From contig NZ_JABXKK010000050.1 in NCBI RefSeq assembly GCF_017115045.1, forward strand, positions 203,200 through 267,199: 64,000 nt of DNA, written 5' to 3'. Numbering within the stretch: position 1 is the stretch's first letter; every line of letters begins with the position of its first letter. The position numbers and the translations under genes are program-made. The stretch is from Nostoc sp. NMS8 (GTDB taxonomy: Bacteria; Cyanobacteriota; Cyanobacteriia; Cyanobacteriales; Nostocaceae). Shown here piece after piece: positions 62,771 through 64,000 of the stretch. A model generated the notes under the pieces. The model saw only the letters and a list, made by a program, of their open reading frames with translations, was not told where the DNA came from and did not search any database.

Positions 62771-63901
62771 TTACTCATTGAAGTAGTGTGATTTAGCTGT
62801 TGCAGATAGGCTTTGATCAAAAAACCAATTGTTACCATCTAATACCTCTGTCGCAGCATGTGTTTCGACATTAGTGCGTAAATCTTTCACCTTGGTGTAA
62901 GGATGTAAGATATATTCACGGATAAGCTTGTTGGATAAAGATTTTATCTGTCGGGGTTGAATTTTGTCAAGCTGGACACCTTGGGCTTGTGCGTAGGCGT
63001 AGCCAGCCGTAGGCATCGCAAACAGTTTACTCTTGAGAATAGCTAAGGCTTTCTCTTTGTTTTGCATCTGGCTACGCTCTTGGTTACAAGATACACTAAT
63101 CCCAGTCGGAATATGAACCATCTTTACCCATGTTTCTGTCCGGTTGACATTCCCCCGATGGCGATAAAAAGTAATTTCCAAATCCTTCTCTGGAATCTCA
63201 AAATCAATAGACTCATCTAAAATCGGGCTGACTTCTACGCTGGCTAGGCAAGTATGCCGTTTTCCATTGCCATGAATAGGAGAAATTCGCTCTATTCTTG
63301 CATGAGTTCCTTGTTCCGATTTCAGTCAGCCATAAGCATAACGCCCTATAATTTCTAGGGTGACATGTTTGAACCCTCCTAAATCACCTGCTGACTCTTC
63401 CACTAGATATATACTTTATGATTATGATTTACTGCCCAACGATGGTATAGCTGCAATAACATAGCTGCCCAGTCCTGGGCATCTATACTTCCAACCTCAG
63501 CCGTAATTGCCAAGAATGCCCCCTTTTCGTCGCAGGGGTCGGACAGTAATTGTTGTATTTCTACTATTTCGAGTTCTTGCTGGAGTTGGGTAAGGTTGGT
63601 TTGTGCCTCTTGCAGCAATTCCTCATCAGGAGATAATTCTAGTAGTTCTAGTGCAGCTTTGATATCTTCTAGAATGAGGTGCGATCGCTGATATTGTTTC
63701 TTCTTAGCGTTGAGGAATTCAATTTCTTGAAGTTTCTGATAGTAAGTGACAGAATTATGCCAGAAAGTAGGTTGAGAAATTAATTGATTCAACTGTTGAA
63801 TTTTTGCACTCAGTTCTGAAAGGTCAAAGACAGCCTTCAGCCTTGGTCAAGATATTAGACAATCTTTCTACTTCGTGTTTTATATTTAAGAGTTCTAGCA
63901 T
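62771..63901 (-). pseudogene. Decayed prfB paralog that keeps the frameshift site
   Basis: From the ATG at 63901 (MLELLNIKHEVERLSN) 25 codons end in CTT, then TGA, and CTTTGAC recurs (63829-63823) just as in prfB. After the +1 shift the frame runs NQLISQPTFWHNSVTYY... to a stop at 63403. A further frameshift near 63400 and an in-frame TGA (63326-63328, in RYAYG-stop-LKSEQGTH) follow. The [13 protein letters not shown] block is reduced to RHRGNVNRTET, so the GGQ is lost, and SPF is SPI. A dispersed repeat adds AMPTAGYAYAQAQG near 62990-63020. Divergence from prfB is large, so the copy is old. Confidence 0.85.
63823..63829 (-). promoter_or_regulatory. CUUUGAC frameshift site in the prfB paralog
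   Basis: CTT in phase with the ATG at 63901 is followed by TGA then C, as in functional prfB. Its survival beside other lesions suggests the duplicate was once expressed with normal autoregulation. Confidence 0.8.
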
Positions 63902-64000
63902 AGTTTTACTCACTTGAGGCTGAACTTATTTGTATATTCTAGTATTACAGCAGATTGCAGGTAAATGAGGTACAGTCTTAGTAGTGTATGAAGGGGTAAA

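Noticed and set aside
1..64000. tRNA, rRNA or tmRNA genes, and insertion sequences with a transposase
   Set aside because: No cloverleaf ending in a GGTTCGAATCC-like arm, no rRNA blocks and no transposase frame were seen; all mobile-looking elements are short and non-coding.

Overview
The window reads as chromosome from a filamentous, probably heterocyst-forming cyanobacterium (Nostocales-like). Grounds: very frequent GCGATCGC (HIP1) sites, chlI, tandem high-light-inducible (HLIP) genes, an SLH-OprB porin, a cyanobacterial prfB-DUF3285-ybeY-dgkA-trpG cluster, and a dense load of small dispersed palindromic repeats and MITE-like elements. No species is named and no rRNA or tRNA gene was seen.

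Layout. 1-1.7 kb: minus-strand genes that look like a metal (cobalt/nickel) uptake unit: cbtB, a Met/His-rich membrane protein and the start of a DUF1636 gene. 2.1-6.0 kb: hpnJ, hpnK and hpnI, the genes that make the cyclitol-ether head group of bacteriohopanetetrol. 6.1-23.9 kb: a sugar/polyol island. On the minus strand, in transcription order, lie a myo-inositol oxygenase, two sugar-binding lipoproteins, an RbsA-class ATPase, its permease, a GlcP-type sugar/H+ symporter, an IolW-like scyllo-inositol dehydrogenase and an OprB porin. gntK (gluconokinase) is divergent from the plus-strand operon lacI-uxaC-uxuB-larA-like. Five copies of a CACGTG-centred palindrome mark a LacI-family regulon. 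Read together the enzymes make a route: myo-inositol to D-glucuronate (MIOX), D-fructuronate (UxaC), D-mannonate (SDR UxuB), D-gluconate (nickel-pincer LarA homolog acting as a 2-epimerase, inferred), then 6-phosphogluconate (GntK) into the oxidative pentose phosphate pathway. No mannonate dehydratase or KDG kinase is present in the window. This is my candidate for the undescribed system.

24-29.7 kb: tmk, a frameshifted conserved gene with an A-AAA-AAG slippery site, a small RHH-like protein divergent from a SAP-like protein, then a cobalamin riboswitch controlling cobG, cobH and cobI. 29.8-41 kb: scattered single genes (PHP-domain protein, PurM-like protein, adenosine-deaminase-like protein, mutL, GHL10 hydrolase, chlI, RlaP-type nucleotidyltransferase) and a WD40 pseudogene. 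41-47 kb: a 1039-residue membrane protein with seven internal repeats, and three tandem HLIP copies of which the first has decayed. 47-52.2 kb: a universal stress protein and an NrtBAD-like ABC transporter, each preceded by what I identify as a ydaO-yuaA (c-di-AMP) riboswitch. 52.6-58 kb: histidine kinase, pepP, Nudix and FG-GAP proteins. 58.3-62.6 kb: an MBL-fold protein lacking its usual metal motif, then trpG, dgkA, ybeY, a DUF3285 gene and prfB with its programmed +1 frameshift. 62.8-63.9 kb: a decayed prfB paralog that still keeps a CUUUGAC frameshift site but has lost the GGQ motif.

Several small dispersed repeats lie inside reading frames (hpnK, cobG, mutL, the prfB pseudogene) or inside riboswitch loops, so repeat spread is a main force shaping this window.
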